DNA of 64,000 bases from an uncultured Pseudomonadota bacterium (GCA_913061235.1 CAJXTB010000003.1:337965-401964); one strand, 5' to 3'. Positions 16,548 to 25,475 are shown, counted from the first letter of the stretch. Program-made: numbers and translations. Notes: a model not told the origin generated them from the letters alone.

Positions 16548-18337
16548 TTCGCGCGGCCCACGTCCTCCTCACCCTCGCATTGTGCGCCCCCTCCCTAGCC
16601 TGTGCTGGCCGTGTGCCAGACGCCGTCGAAGACGCCGCAGCGTACGCCGAAACGGACCGCGGCCGCGCCGCCGAGCTGCTCGAACAGGCCGTTCCTGAGG
16701 CAAGTGCGCGTCATCGCGCCACCGTTCAGCTGCACGCTGGCGAATACCGGCGCCTGCTCGGAGACTTCGACACCGCACGGACCTGGTTCGACGCGGTGCA
16801 AGCCGAAGACGGACGTCACAGCAATCCCCTCGCAGCACGGGCAGGACTGTTGCTCATCGAGGCCGCAACCGAGGTCAACCCAGACGTCCTGGCCAAGCTG
16901 CGCCGCATGTCAGACAACGACCTTCTCGATTCGCAGAACGCGGACCGCTACATGGTTCTCGCGATTGTTGCTGCCGCAGAGGGCGACCAAACTGCCTTCT
17001 CGCGCGCCCAGACGAAGGCCCTGTCCTACGCGCGCTCTTCACAACAACAGACCGAACGCATCACGCTGCGCCTAGACGGCATTGACGTCGAAGCTGAACC
17101 TGTCGCTGGAGAAGCCGTGTTCTCCATGGAGCCAGAGACCGGCTCCGATATCGAGCGCATTGAACAAGCCATCGCTAGCGGCAATGCTGGCAGAGCTCAG
17201 ACCCTCATCGCGCGGCTTCGCACGACAGCCAGCGCCGAAGAAGCCCGAGAGCTCGACTACCTAGAGCGCCGCATGGGGGCCGCAGACGTCAACCCAGGCG
17301 TCATCGGAGTGTTGCTGCCACTCGCTGGCCGCTACGCCACTGTCGGTCGCCAGGTCAAGCAAGCGCTGGAGTTCGGCTACGCCGCAGGCGGTGGAAGCGG
17401 ACGCCTGCTCATCGTGGACTCGGGAACCACCGAAGAAAGTGCTGTGGCTGCCGCCGAACAGTTGGTGTTCGCCGAAGGGGTCATCGCCATTGCCGGTCCC
17501 CTACTGTCCAACCAAGCAGACGCTGTCGCTGCAGCATCCGACGCCATGCGGGTCCCACTCGTCGGTCTCGCCCAGTCCATGTCGCCGGGTACCGACCAGG
17601 AGTGGGTGTTCCGAGCGACCGTCGCTGTGGAAGACCAGGTAAGCGCACTCGTTGACTACACCTCCAGCACAGGTGGCATGTCGAGCTACGGCATCTTCGC
17701 CCCGGACAATGACTATGGTCGCGGAGCGGCTGCGGCCTTCACCGCCAAGGTCGAGTCGACGGGCGGTCGCATCGTGGACCAAGAATTCTACAACCCCGAC
17801 TCCAACGACATGACGGGCGCTGCACGCAGGATGTCACGGAGCCCAATGGACGGCCTGTTCATCCCAGACAACGCAAGTCGCGTACCCCTGGCCTGTGCAG
17901 GGCTTGCCTACGAAGAGTTCCCAGTGGGCTCCTTCCAGCCGGTGCCTGGCGGACCGACCATCCAACTGCTCGGCCTGAACAGCTGGAACAACGTAGACAT
18001 CTTGACCCAGGGCGGCGCGTATGTGCGTCACGCGCTGTTCACCGAGCTGTTCATTGACGACACGACCGCGTCAGCCAGCTTCTCTGAGGCCTACCGTGGA
18101 CAAGTCGACCGGACTCCAAGCCCACTCGAAGCCGTGGTCAGCGATGTCGGCCGGCTCCTTGCAACCATCGACCAAGCCGGCGTGACCGATCGCACTGGAT
18201 ATCGTGATGCACTCCATGCTTCTGCCCCAGAAGGTACGGTCACCGGGCTAAATGGCTTCAACGCAGAGACTCGAACAGCTACCCACAACCTCCGCATCCT
18301 CACAATCACACGTGACAGCATCGAGGTCGTTAAGTAA
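16544..18337 (+). CDS. LpoA-like lipoprotein: TPR region plus periplasmic-binding-protein domain
   Basis: The 597-residue product has a lipobox SLAC (Cys20), an N-terminal TPR-like helical region (about 25-230) and a type 1 periplasmic-binding-protein fold (about 245-590, beginning GVLLPLAGRYATVGRQVKQ). This order is that of penicillin-binding-protein activators of the LpoA type, and also of some branched-chain amino-acid binding proteins. Outer-membrane LpoA stimulates PBP1A in gammaproteobacteria; that role here is inference. Its ATG overlaps the dnaJ stop. Confidence 0.8.
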   Translation: MIRAAHVLLTLALCAPSLACAGRVPDAVEDAAAYAETDRGRAAELLEQAVPEASARHRATVQLHAGEYRRLLGDFDTARTWFDAVQAEDGRHSNPLAARAGLLLIEAATEVNPDVLAKLRRMSDNDLLDSQNADRYMVLAIVAAAEGDQTAFSRAQTKALSYARSSQQQTERITLRLDGIDVEAEPVAGEAVFSMEPETGSDIERIEQAIASGNAGRAQTLIARLRTTASAEEARELDYLERRMGAADVNPGVIGVLLPLAGRYATVGRQVKQALEFGYAAGGGSGRLLIVDSGTTEESAVAAAEQLVFAEGVIAIAGPLLSNQADAVAAASDAMRVPLVGLAQSMSPGTDQEWVFRATVAVEDQVSALVDYTSSTGGMSSYGIFAPDNDYGRGAAAAFTAKVESTGGRIVDQEFYNPDSNDMTGAARRMSRSPMDGLFIPDNASRVPLACAGLAYEEFPVGSFQPVPGGPTIQLLGLNSWNNVDILTQGGAYVRHALFTELFIDDTTASASFSEAYRGQVDRTPSPLEAVVSDVGRLLATIDQAGVTDRTGYRDALHASAPEGTVTGLNGFNAETRTATHNLRILTITRDSIEVVK

Positions 18338-19310
18338 AGCTGCCTTTCGTACTGCGAAACAGCACCCGGAGACCCCACTGGAACCCCCTCCAGAACCTGC
18401 CTCGTCTGAGGCCTTATGGATTGAGGCACTGACCAAACAGTGCCCTATTGTCCATCCTGTTGTCACTGGCCCTGGAGACGACGCCGCTGTGTTGCCGGAC
18501 AACACAGTTGTAACGGTAGATACGCTCGTTGAGGGTGTTCACTTCGACGAGCGTCTCTCCATGGAGGACGTTGGCTACAAGGCAGTCGCCGTAAATGTCA
18601 GCGACATCGCGGCCATGGGTGGCTCTCCTACGTGGATGGTGCTGTCTGTCAGCATGCCCAGCGGTTTTGCCCACCGAGATGCCCTGATTTACGGCATCTC
18701 AGATGCGGCCCAGCGCTTTGGTGTCTCGCTCATTGGCGGGGACACAACCCGCAGTCCAGGTCCGCTGATGCTGTCCGTGACCATGGCTGGACATGCACCC
18801 AAGCCCGTCACCCGGTCAGGCGCAGCCCCCGGTGAAGACGTCTGGGTCAGCGGGTTTCCGGGCTTAGCTGGCGCCGGCTACCTGTACGCAACCCCACCGG
18901 ATGCGGCACTTGCAGCCCTGAGGCGTCCGGTACCGCCAGTTGCCCTCGCCCAGACTCTGGCTGGGCGCGGCATCGCCACAGCAATGATGGATCTGTCGGA
19001 CGGACTCGCGGCAGACCTTCGCCGCCTAGCAACAAGCAGCGGTGTGGGCATCTCCCTTCGCTCCGCAGCCTTTCCCCGACACACCTGTCTGGCCGACTAC
19101 GACGCTGTGCAGCTCGCTCTCACTGGCGGAGACGACTACCAGCTGGTGTTCACCGCCTCCCCCGACCACGCAGACCACGTGGTCTCCTTGGCGCATGAGT
19201 TCGGCGTTGTCCTGACGCGTGTTGGCTTGACGACAGACGCCCTGGAGTGTGTGGTGGATGACCGAGAGTGGCCATCCGCTGCGTTTGAGCACTTTCCGGA
19301 GGTCTCATGA
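18252..19310 (+). CDS. thiL: Thiamine-monophosphate kinase
   Basis: ThiL phosphorylates thiamine monophosphate to the active cofactor. The GPGDDAA motif, the DTLVEGVHF metal/substrate loop, the GGDTTRS loop and the DLSDGLAADL segment are all present. The longest reading from the ATG at 18252 overlaps the preceding gene by 86 bases and adds a low-complexity N-terminus. GTG at 18312 is an alternative. A CTG at 18378 has GGAG 6 bases upstream and would give 310 residues, close to the family's length. The start is thus unsettled. The stop overlaps the next gene (ATGA). Confidence 0.9.
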   Translation: MASTQRLEQLPTTSASSQSHVTASRSLSKAAFRTAKQHPETPLEPPPEPASSEALWIEALTKQCPIVHPVVTGPGDDAAVLPDNTVVTVDTLVEGVHFDERLSMEDVGYKAVAVNVSDIAAMGGSPTWMVLSVSMPSGFAHRDALIYGISDAAQRFGVSLIGGDTTRSPGPLMLSVTMAGHAPKPVTRSGAAPGEDVWVSGFPGLAGAGYLYATPPDAALAALRRPVPPVALAQTLAGRGIATAMMDLSDGLAADLRRLATSSGVGISLRSAAFPRHTCLADYDAVQLALTGGDDYQLVFTASPDHADHVVSLAHEFGVVLTRVGLTTDALECVVDDREWPSAAFEHFPEVS

Positions 19311-20590
19311 TCTTCGCGAGCGGCGGCGCCCTCACCTTCACCGGTACCATGGGCCAAGCAGCAGTCATCTTCGCGTTGCTGTTCGCCTTGTCCTTCTTCT
19401 TCTCCGGCACCGAGATTGCACTGTTTTCCCTTCAGAAGGTCGAACGGCAACGCCTGGGCTCGGCAGGACGAACCGGTGCGCGCATCTCGGAGCTACTCGA
19501 GCGCCGTGGTCGCCTCATCACCACTCTACTCATGGGCAACGAGACCGCCAATGTGCTCATTGCCGCTGTGGGTGCCTCGGTCATCGCCCAGCTTGCACCC
19601 GGAAACTCGTGGCTCAACATCGTTCTGTTGACCCCGGCCATCTTGCTGTTCAGCGAGATTACGCCCAAGGTTCTCGCCGTTCGCTACAACCGTCAATGGG
19701 CCCTCGCTGCGGCATGGCCATTCTACGCCTTCTACATGATGGTCACACCGCTACGCTGGGTAATCGGCGGCATTGTCAACGCACTGGCCTCGCTGTTTCG
19801 CGTCACACGCCAGCAAGGCGACGAGATGCTGAACGAAGCGGAGATTCGTACTCTCATCCATCAGGGCGCCGAAGCTGGCGATGTTCATGCACGCGAGCGT
19901 GAAATCATTGAAGCGGTGTTCGAGTTCGATGATTTGACTGTTGGCCGACTGATGACCCCGCGCCCAGACGTCTTCTCCATCCCGCTGACCATCACCTGGA
20001 CTGAGCTGCTGAGCCAAGCCCGCGAACAAGGCTACTCGCGCGTGCCCGTCTACGACGGAGACGTCGATAACATAATCGGCACCTTGCTCATCAAGGACTT
20101 GCTACGCTACCGAAAGCGCCCGCTGAGCACGCCACGCCAGCTGCGAAGCATCTTGCTTCCACCCAGCTTCGTCCCCGCCAGCAAGCCCGCGGACGACCTG
20201 CTGCGCGAGTTCATGCAGCGCAAGATGCACCAAGCCATTGTAGTCGACGAGCACGGCACCGTAGTCGGCCTTGTGTCTCTGGACGACCTACTCTCAGAGC
20301 TTGTTGGGGACCTTCTCGACATAGACGATGAGGTCGTCGATACCATCAGCCGGACCACTCCTGGCGTGCTGGCGGTCCAAGGAGACCTCGACATTGACGA
20401 CTTCGTAGAAGAGACCGGCATTACGCTTCCCGAAGGCGAGTACCATACCGTCGGAGGCTTCGTCTTCCATGAGCTCGGCCGTCTGCCCCGCTCCGGTGAC
20501 ACCATTGTGCATGAGGAACACCTGTTCGAAGTGGCGGGCATGGATGGCCGACGCATCACCCGCGTGCGCGTATCGGCGGCCACACAATGA
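19307..20590 (+). CDS. CorC/HlyC-family membrane protein with CBS pair (first copy)
   Basis: The 427-residue product has an N-terminal DUF21/CNNM membrane domain of three to four helices (about 10-150), with a re-entrant FSGTEIALFS motif. Two CBS domains follow (about 215-340), then a small C-terminal CorC_HlyC domain (GEYHTVGGFV...). Such proteins are implicated in Mg/Co efflux or membrane stress rather than haemolysis. It is followed at once by a paralogue whose ATG overlaps this stop, so the pair may form a heterodimer. Confidence 0.9.
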   Translation: MIFASGGALTFTGTMGQAAVIFALLFALSFFFSGTEIALFSLQKVERQRLGSAGRTGARISELLERRGRLITTLLMGNETANVLIAAVGASVIAQLAPGNSWLNIVLLTPAILLFSEITPKVLAVRYNRQWALAAAWPFYAFYMMVTPLRWVIGGIVNALASLFRVTRQQGDEMLNEAEIRTLIHQGAEAGDVHAREREIIEAVFEFDDLTVGRLMTPRPDVFSIPLTITWTELLSQAREQGYSRVPVYDGDVDNIIGTLLIKDLLRYRKRPLSTPRQLRSILLPPSFVPASKPADDLLREFMQRKMHQAIVVDEHGTVVGLVSLDDLLSELVGDLLDIDDEVVDTISRTTPGVLAVQGDLDIDDFVEETGITLPEGEYHTVGGFVFHELGRLPRSGDTIVHEEHLFEVAGMDGRRITRVRVSAATQ

Positions 20591-21789
20591 CCGCTCTAGC
20601 CCTCGCCATGGTCGCCTGCCTCGTCATCGAAGGCTTCTTCTCGGGTAGCGAGATTGCCATGTTCAGCGCCAACCGTCTGGCACTTCAGTCGCGTGCTGGA
20701 GACGGCGGACGCCTCGCCCAGATGGCGCTGGACCTCATTGAGCGAGAAGACCGGCTCATCAGCACATGTCTGATTGGCACCAACCTCGCCGTCATCACCG
20801 GAACCACGCTGGCCACTCTGTTCGTGGTGAGCGCAGGTCTGAACGAGACCTGGGTTCTGGCGTACATTCCGCTGACCGTCATCTTCGGCGAAGCCTTGCC
20901 CAAGACCGTGTTCCAGTTCCATGCCACAAACATGGCACCGCGCCTGGCACCGGTGCTGCGCATTGCACAGCTCATCTTCACGCCACTACTGGCCATCGCT
21001 GGCCTGTGGTCATCATTGCTGCGCCGACTGTCGAGCACCGAGACCTCGTCGATGTCTCGCCAAGACATTGTGGACCTTCTCGAAGAAGAGGACGCGGCCA
21101 TTCTCCCCGGAGAACAGGCCATGATTCGCCGGGTGTTCCGCCTCGGAGAGATCGACGTCAGCGATGCCATGACTCCCCTCGTCGACGTGGATGCGGTACC
21201 GGAGACCGCAACACTAGACGACGCCATTGCCGTTGCCCTTGCCGGTGGTCACTCACGAATCGTGGTGTACCGAGACCGAATCGACAACGTGGCCGGCGTG
21301 GTTGACATGTTCGACCTGCTGTACGACCCAGACATCGAAGGCATCGTCGGCGACCGCATGGCACCCGTTCGCTTTGTTCCCGAGACCCAGCGCGCAGATG
21401 CCTTGCTCCAAGACATGCGCCAGAGCCGAGACCACTTTGCCGTAGCCGTCGACGAATACGGCGGCAGTGTGGGCATTGTGACCATCGAGGACCTGCTCGA
21501 AGAAATCATCGGTGAGATTCAAGACGAGCGCGACGAAGATGAGCCACAGGTACGACGTCTCGGAGACCGCCAGTGGCGAGTACCCGCGCGCACCGAGATT
21601 GATGAGCTCGAAGAAGCCCTGTCCATGGACGTTCCAGAGGGCGACTACGAGACCGTCGGCGGCTTGGTCCTAGCCCACATGGGACGCATTCCGCGCAAGG
21701 GCGAGAGCGTAGATGTGGACGGCATGCGGTACAAGGCCGAAGAAGTGTCCGACCGGGCGATTCTTACGGTGCTGGCAACGCGTCTGTGA
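20587..21789 (+). CDS. CorC/HlyC-family membrane protein with CBS pair (second copy)
   Basis: The 400-residue paralogue of the preceding gene has the same order: a CNNM membrane domain with FSGSEIAMFS near residue 17, a CBS pair (about 190-315; AVDEYGGSVGIVTIEDLLEE) and a CorC_HlyC C-terminal domain (GDYETVGGLV). It is the last gene of the plus-strand run starting at 8354. Divergence from its neighbour is substantial, so the duplication is old. Likely a Mg-related transport function in the inner membrane. Confidence 0.9.
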   Translation: MTALALAMVACLVIEGFFSGSEIAMFSANRLALQSRAGDGGRLAQMALDLIEREDRLISTCLIGTNLAVITGTTLATLFVVSAGLNETWVLAYIPLTVIFGEALPKTVFQFHATNMAPRLAPVLRIAQLIFTPLLAIAGLWSSLLRRLSSTETSSMSRQDIVDLLEEEDAAILPGEQAMIRRVFRLGEIDVSDAMTPLVDVDAVPETATLDDAIAVALAGGHSRIVVYRDRIDNVAGVVDMFDLLYDPDIEGIVGDRMAPVRFVPETQRADALLQDMRQSRDHFAVAVDEYGGSVGIVTIEDLLEEIIGEIQDERDEDEPQVRRLGDRQWRVPARTEIDELEEALSMDVPEGDYETVGGLVLAHMGRIPRKGESVDVDGMRYKAEEVSDRAILTVLATRL

Positions 21790-22096
21790 GCCTGTAAGCT
21801 GTGGATGTGAGGAGAGCGTGGCGGTTCGGGAGGTCAGAGGTCAGAGGTCAGAGGTCAGAGCGACCGGCTTGCACCGGGCGCGTTCGGTCACGGACGTTTG
21901 AACCGTCACGGAATCCAGCTGCCAATCCGAAGTCTTCCGCCTCCCAACTTCGGCCAAAAGTCCTATCCATCATCTCGAGCCCCACGCAGGCCAGCTTGTC
22001 TGGCTTGCTCTGACTCCTGACTTCTGACTTCTGACTTCCAAACTACGGAAATCTCCGCCAGGCGACACGCGCTGCAGAAATCTCCGCTGCGCGAGT
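21790..22096. repeat. Convergent intergenic region with inward-facing heptad repeats
   Basis: This 307-bp gap lies between two 3' ends and holds no credible gene. The plus strand around 21831-21860 contains four GGTCAGA heptads ending in GAGC. The minus strand around 22038-22008 contains the related series GAAGTCA, GAAGTCA, GAAGTCA, GGAGTCA (first unit less regular at its edge), also ending in GAGC. The blocks face each other across about 150 bp. The region at 1051-1281 has the same design, including the GGGAGGTCA edge and the TCAGAGC end. Confidence 0.75.
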
Positions 22097-23557
22097 CTAG
22101 AACCAGATGTGCGTCGTGACAAACAAGTCCGGACGCGCCCCAGTTCCGGGCCGCTGCAGAGCACGTCCCCACGCCGTAAAGGTCAGCCCCGGAATAGGAG
22201 CCACCTCCAGCCCAAGTGCGAATCGCTGCTGCCACTCGCCCTGAATCGACAGGTCCGTGAGCGCGAAGTCGTGCTTAATACGAAGGTTCAAGCCATTCTT
22301 GAGCAGCCACCACGCCTCGGTTGTGCTCGCGGCGAACCGCAGAGTCGCGTCCGTTGTGCGCTGGCCGTAGGACACCTCGCCAACAACGGTGACCGGAATC
22401 TTGTTGTTGTAGTAGATGGGGTTGAAGCCCCACTGAACGCCTGCCGCAAGCAGGTCTCCGCGACCGTTGCCTCCACGGTCTTTCATCATGGCATGACCGC
22501 CTAGACTCCAGCCGAGGTCGCGCCAGCCGCCGGCAATCGTACCGCCCCACCCTTCATCACGGCCGTTGCCGATGTTGTTGGTGAACACCGACGCGGTTCC
22601 CCATGGGTAGTTGGGGGCTGTGCCAATCTCGACGCCGTGGACCAAGTCAATATCGTCGCTCATGTCCATCTCAAACAGCGAGCGGGTGAACGAGGTGTGG
22701 TCGTCGATGTGCTGGCCATAAGCGGGCAAAAAGCGTCCGACTTTCGCCCAGCTCATGCCCGGTAGTTCATGAACCATGAGGATGGCCGTACGCGCGTACA
22801 CCGGCGCTCGCTTGTCCTCCCCAATCGCTAGAACACCGCTACTACGGCCTCTCAGCGCGCCTGTGGTCATGAATGTGACGTGCTCAACAGGATGCACGCT
22901 GACGTGGCCGTCGACCTGCATGGGGAAGCCACTGTCCGTGCCGCTCCACCAAGCACCACGGGCATCGAGGCCCAGCTGGAGCAGTGGGTCGGCGTTGAGG
23001 TCGTCATAGCGGCCATCCCAGAACGACATCTTGGAGGTCTTGCCGAGAGGATTGCCGATGGCGGTCCAGTTGCCGGTCTGGCCGGCTCCCATGCCCGCTT
23101 CTACGGCCGCCCAGTCGGACGGAATCGTCCGTTCATCCGTGGGGTCGCCGTCGTCCGCGTCGACCTCGTTGCCGTGGCGCTGCTCGAACCGCCACAGGGC
23201 ATCGTTAGAGACAATCTCCCGATCGGTGTCCGAGTAGCTGCGCTGCTGGGTGTGGAACATCGCTAGAGTCGACTGCCCATAGTAGCGACCACTCGCGTTG
23301 CGCAGCCCACCACCGGTTGGGTTGGTGTGGCACGAGATGCACGACATGGTGCACTTACGCTCCAACAAGCTTGGATTGTCCCAGCCTTCGGAGTCTTCAA
23401 GGGTGGGACTGACATGGCAGTTGCCACAGGTTCGGCCCGAGCGCTGGGCATACAGTGGAGTTCCCACCGCCGGTGAGCTGGACAGCGCAATCGTGGCCAC
23501 AACGGTCGCGGCCATCACGCCACCGACCGCCAACGGAACTCGGAGAAGACGACTCAT
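22097..23557 (-). CDS. Outer-membrane porin with N-terminal diheme cytochrome domain
   Basis: The start is the ATG at 23557 behind GGGAG; the longer reading overlaps the upstream gene. The 486-residue product has a signal peptide ending near residue 33. A short cytochrome region with two CxxCH heme sites follows (CGNCH and CISCH, about residues 43-75), then HTNPTGGGLRN. The rest is about 350 residues of alternating beta strands ending LFVTTHIWF, a classic outer-membrane barrel signature with terminal Phe. The heme domain would sit at the barrel's periplasmic mouth. ATGA overlap couples it to the two upstream lipoprotein cytochromes. An electron conduit across the outer membrane is the most interesting reading, but it is inferred. 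Confidence 0.8.
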   Translation of the reverse strand: MSRLLRVPLAVGGVMAATVVATIALSSSPAVGTPLYAQRSGRTCGNCHVSPTLEDSEGWDNPSLLERKCTMSCISCHTNPTGGGLRNASGRYYGQSTLAMFHTQQRSYSDTDREIVSNDALWRFEQRHGNEVDADDGDPTDERTIPSDWAAVEAGMGAGQTGNWTAIGNPLGKTSKMSFWDGRYDDLNADPLLQLGLDARGAWWSGTDSGFPMQVDGHVSVHPVEHVTFMTTGALRGRSSGVLAIGEDKRAPVYARTAILMVHELPGMSWAKVGRFLPAYGQHIDDHTSFTRSLFEMDMSDDIDLVHGVEIGTAPNYPWGTASVFTNNIGNGRDEGWGGTIAGGWRDLGWSLGGHAMMKDRGGNGRGDLLAAGVQWGFNPIYYNNKIPVTVVGEVSYGQRTTDATLRFAASTTEAWWLLKNGLNLRIKHDFALTDLSIQGEWQQRFALGLEVAPIPGLTFTAWGRALQRPGTGARPDLFVTTHIWF

Positions 23558-23958
23558 GGCTGAGCTCCCGTTGCGACCCACTGGGCAAGCATGACTTGCT
23601 CCACAATGCTGAGCTTGACCTCGGCGCCGGGCGGCATGGAGAGCGTCTTCCATGGTTCACACGGGACGTCCGAACCATTGCCCGCTTCGGGAAGCAGGTC
23701 TGCTGAGTACACGTCCACAACGTCGTCTCCGACAGAGGTACAGGTAGACGACACGCGAGCCCCACGAGCCCCCAGGTAGGTGTCCAGTTCGACACCGCCA
23801 TCTAGGGTTCCATCGCGCTCATGGCAGCGCACGCAGTGCTGCTCAAGAATGGGCGCTACGTCCGCCGAAAAGCTGGGTGTCGCAGGAACGCTGTCGGCCA
23901 TTACCGCAGCGATGTCTGGTGCGCAGGCCGCCAAGAACAGTAGTGGAAACACCCTCAT
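23554..23958 (-). CDS. Monoheme c-type cytochrome lipoprotein
   Basis: Taking the ATG at 23958, the 134-residue product has a lipobox LAAC (Cys12) and one heme site CVRCH around residue 42, in the context ADVAPILEQHCVRCH. A downstream LSMPPGAE offers a Met as distal heme ligand, as in many c-type domains. Two further Cys in between may form a disulphide. It is anchored to a membrane by lipid. Its start overlaps the previous gene and its stop overlaps the porin-cytochrome start, so three proteins are made as one coupled set. Confidence 0.85.
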   Translation of the reverse strand: MRVFPLLFLAACAPDIAAVMADSVPATPSFSADVAPILEQHCVRCHERDGTLDGGVELDTYLGARGARVSSTCTSVGDDVVDVYSADLLPEAGNGSDVPCEPWKTLSMPPGAEVKLSIVEQVMLAQWVATGAQP

Positions 23959-24296
23959 TCGGTTCTCCCGGACCACTCTTGGTCATGGCAGGTCCAGCAG
24001 CTCGGCCCGTCTGACCCGTGCAGGCTTCGGTCAACATCTTGCGCCTGGCTGTAGTCATTGTCACCGTGACAGCCAGCAGCGTCGCACGACAAGTCCGCAC
24101 GGTCCGGACGTCCAATTGGACACGGAACGTCATCGCCCGTTGCAGGGTCCGAGCACAGAAACGGCCGCTCGTATCCACGCGCGTGGAGAAAACCGTCCTC
24201 TCGTTGGTCGTGGGCCGGCTCAGATGGTGGACTAAAATCCCGCGATTGGCAGGCGACCAAGGCCATGATGCCAAACCAGACTGCCAAAATCCGCAT
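23955..24296 (-). CDS. Small lipoprotein cytochrome with one CxxCH and one CX4CH site
   Basis: Starting at the ATG at 24296, the 113-residue product has a lipobox LVAC (Cys16). Near the C-terminus are CDAAGCH, a CX4CH spacing known from some multiheme cytochromes, and CWTCH, a standard heme site. There is no other recognisable domain. It is the first of three overlapping cytochrome genes and starts 39 bases after the DTW-domain gene ends. Heme binding at the CX4CH site is less certain than at CWTCH. Confidence 0.78.
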   Translation of the reverse strand: MRILAVWFGIMALVACQSRDFSPPSEPAHDQREDGFLHARGYERPFLCSDPATGDDVPCPIGRPDRADLSCDAAGCHGDNDYSQAQDVDRSLHGSDGPSCWTCHDQEWSGRTE

Positions 24297-24335
24297 ACGT
24301 CCCCCGCCCAAACCGTGGCGCCGGGCCCACAGACT

Positions 24336-25475
24336 CTACACGACGGGTCGGCTGCCAGCTTGCTCCCCCAGCCAGCGCGCCAGTGCCACAGCGTTGCCCA
24401 GACGGTCGGCGGCACGGCCACGAACCGCTAAAACCGGCGTCTGTAGTCCTTCACGAGCGACCATCTCATCGGCTCGTCCACGGGAGTCACGACGCACATT
24501 TCCATACACGGACTTCAGCCGAATTACCCGCTGTGCATCCCCCAAACGTGCCAGCGCCGCCTCTACGGTCGCAAAGCTCCAGGCGACCAACAGATCGGTC
24601 GGACGAACGAACTCCGCCCACGCCTGCGCCATAGACGTTGCATCCGAGGCCGTGCGAACTGCCTCCTCTGAGATGCCCAGCCGCTGCATCTGACACTCGT
24701 CGGGCATCACCCGGACCTGCCCCAGAACATCGAAGGTCTCGCCCGTTGCAATGCGAACCGCCGTGAGCTGAAGCACATCCCGGTCGTCCGCGCGAACATG
24801 ACCTTTTGGCGGGGTTGTCTCGGCGTACAACACCACCACGTCGCCGGGACGATTGTGAAGCTGCTCCGCAAGAGCCAGACGATTGCGCTTGACCCGTCTT
24901 GGGCTCGCATCCGCAGACTTGTCGCGGTTGACCTGGCTCGACACCAGCGCATGAAAGCCAGCCAACATGTTCGGAATGCTCGCGTTGTCCGGCTCGACCA
25001 GAGCGAGTGCTGCCGCGATGGATTCCACAGACGACAAGCAGTGTTCGGCCGGCTCTCGCCGAATCGCGTAGGCGCTCGGCTCGGTCGGTGACAGCGAGAC
25101 CGTCGGCAACGCACGAAGCCACGCATGCCGTTTGTACATGCCCTTTGCGTGGGGCCACGTACCATCGAGAACCACCAGCCGGGTGGGGCGCTCATCCGGC
25201 GCCAGAGTGCCGAGGTCCACAGCATCCGGCCCTGGGTAGAGCAATGCCGTACCGGGTGGGAACTGCGGGTCCGCCATTTCTCCGTCCCAGGCAATCACCA
25301 GCTCACAGCGGTCGAGAGCCAGCTCGGCAATTCGCGCCGTATTGAACGGATGATGCCGCTCGCGCATGTGCTGAACGATGGTCACCGGGGTGCGGTTGGG
25401 CACAGCAACAATGGCCGCGCACAAGCACACGGACTCAGGTCGACGACACCGTGTACACATCTGTCTAGCCACCAT
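24336..25475 (-). CDS. DTW-domain tRNA-modification protein with C-terminal exonuclease-like domain
   Basis: From the ATG at 25475 the product is 379 residues. The N-terminal half has four zinc Cys (Cys7, Cys10, Cys17, Cys19) and the family motif LDGTW (about residues 103-107), as in TapT-type tRNA-uridine aminocarboxypropyltransferases that make acp3U from SAM. The C-terminal about 150 residues resemble a DEDD exonuclease fold (YAETTPP, WSFATVEAALARL, RAADRLGNAVAL) in which the first acidic position appears altered. ATGs at 25475 and 25460 are both possible starts. It diverges from the UvrA-like gene 70 bp away and is followed by the cytochrome genes. Confidence 0.8.
   Translation of the reverse strand: MVARQMCTRCRRPESVCLCAAIVAVPNRTPVTIVQHMRERHHPFNTARIAELALDRCELVIAWDGEMADPQFPPGTALLYPGPDAVDLGTLAPDERPTRLVVLDGTWPHAKGMYKRHAWLRALPTVSLSPTEPSAYAIRREPAEHCLSSVESIAAALALVEPDNASIPNMLAGFHALVSSQVNRDKSADASPRRVKRNRLALAEQLHNRPGDVVVLYAETTPPKGHVRADDRDVLQLTAVRIATGETFDVLGQVRVMPDECQMQRLGISEEAVRTASDATSMAQAWAEFVRPTDLLVAWSFATVEAALARLGDAQRVIRLKSVYGNVRRDSRGRADEMVAREGLQTPVLAVRGRAADRLGNAVALARWLGEQAGSRPVV

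Noticed and set aside
22109..22504. Plus-strand open frame opposite the porin-cytochrome gene
   Set aside because: No motif, and it is opposite a gene with signal peptide, heme sites and barrel pattern.
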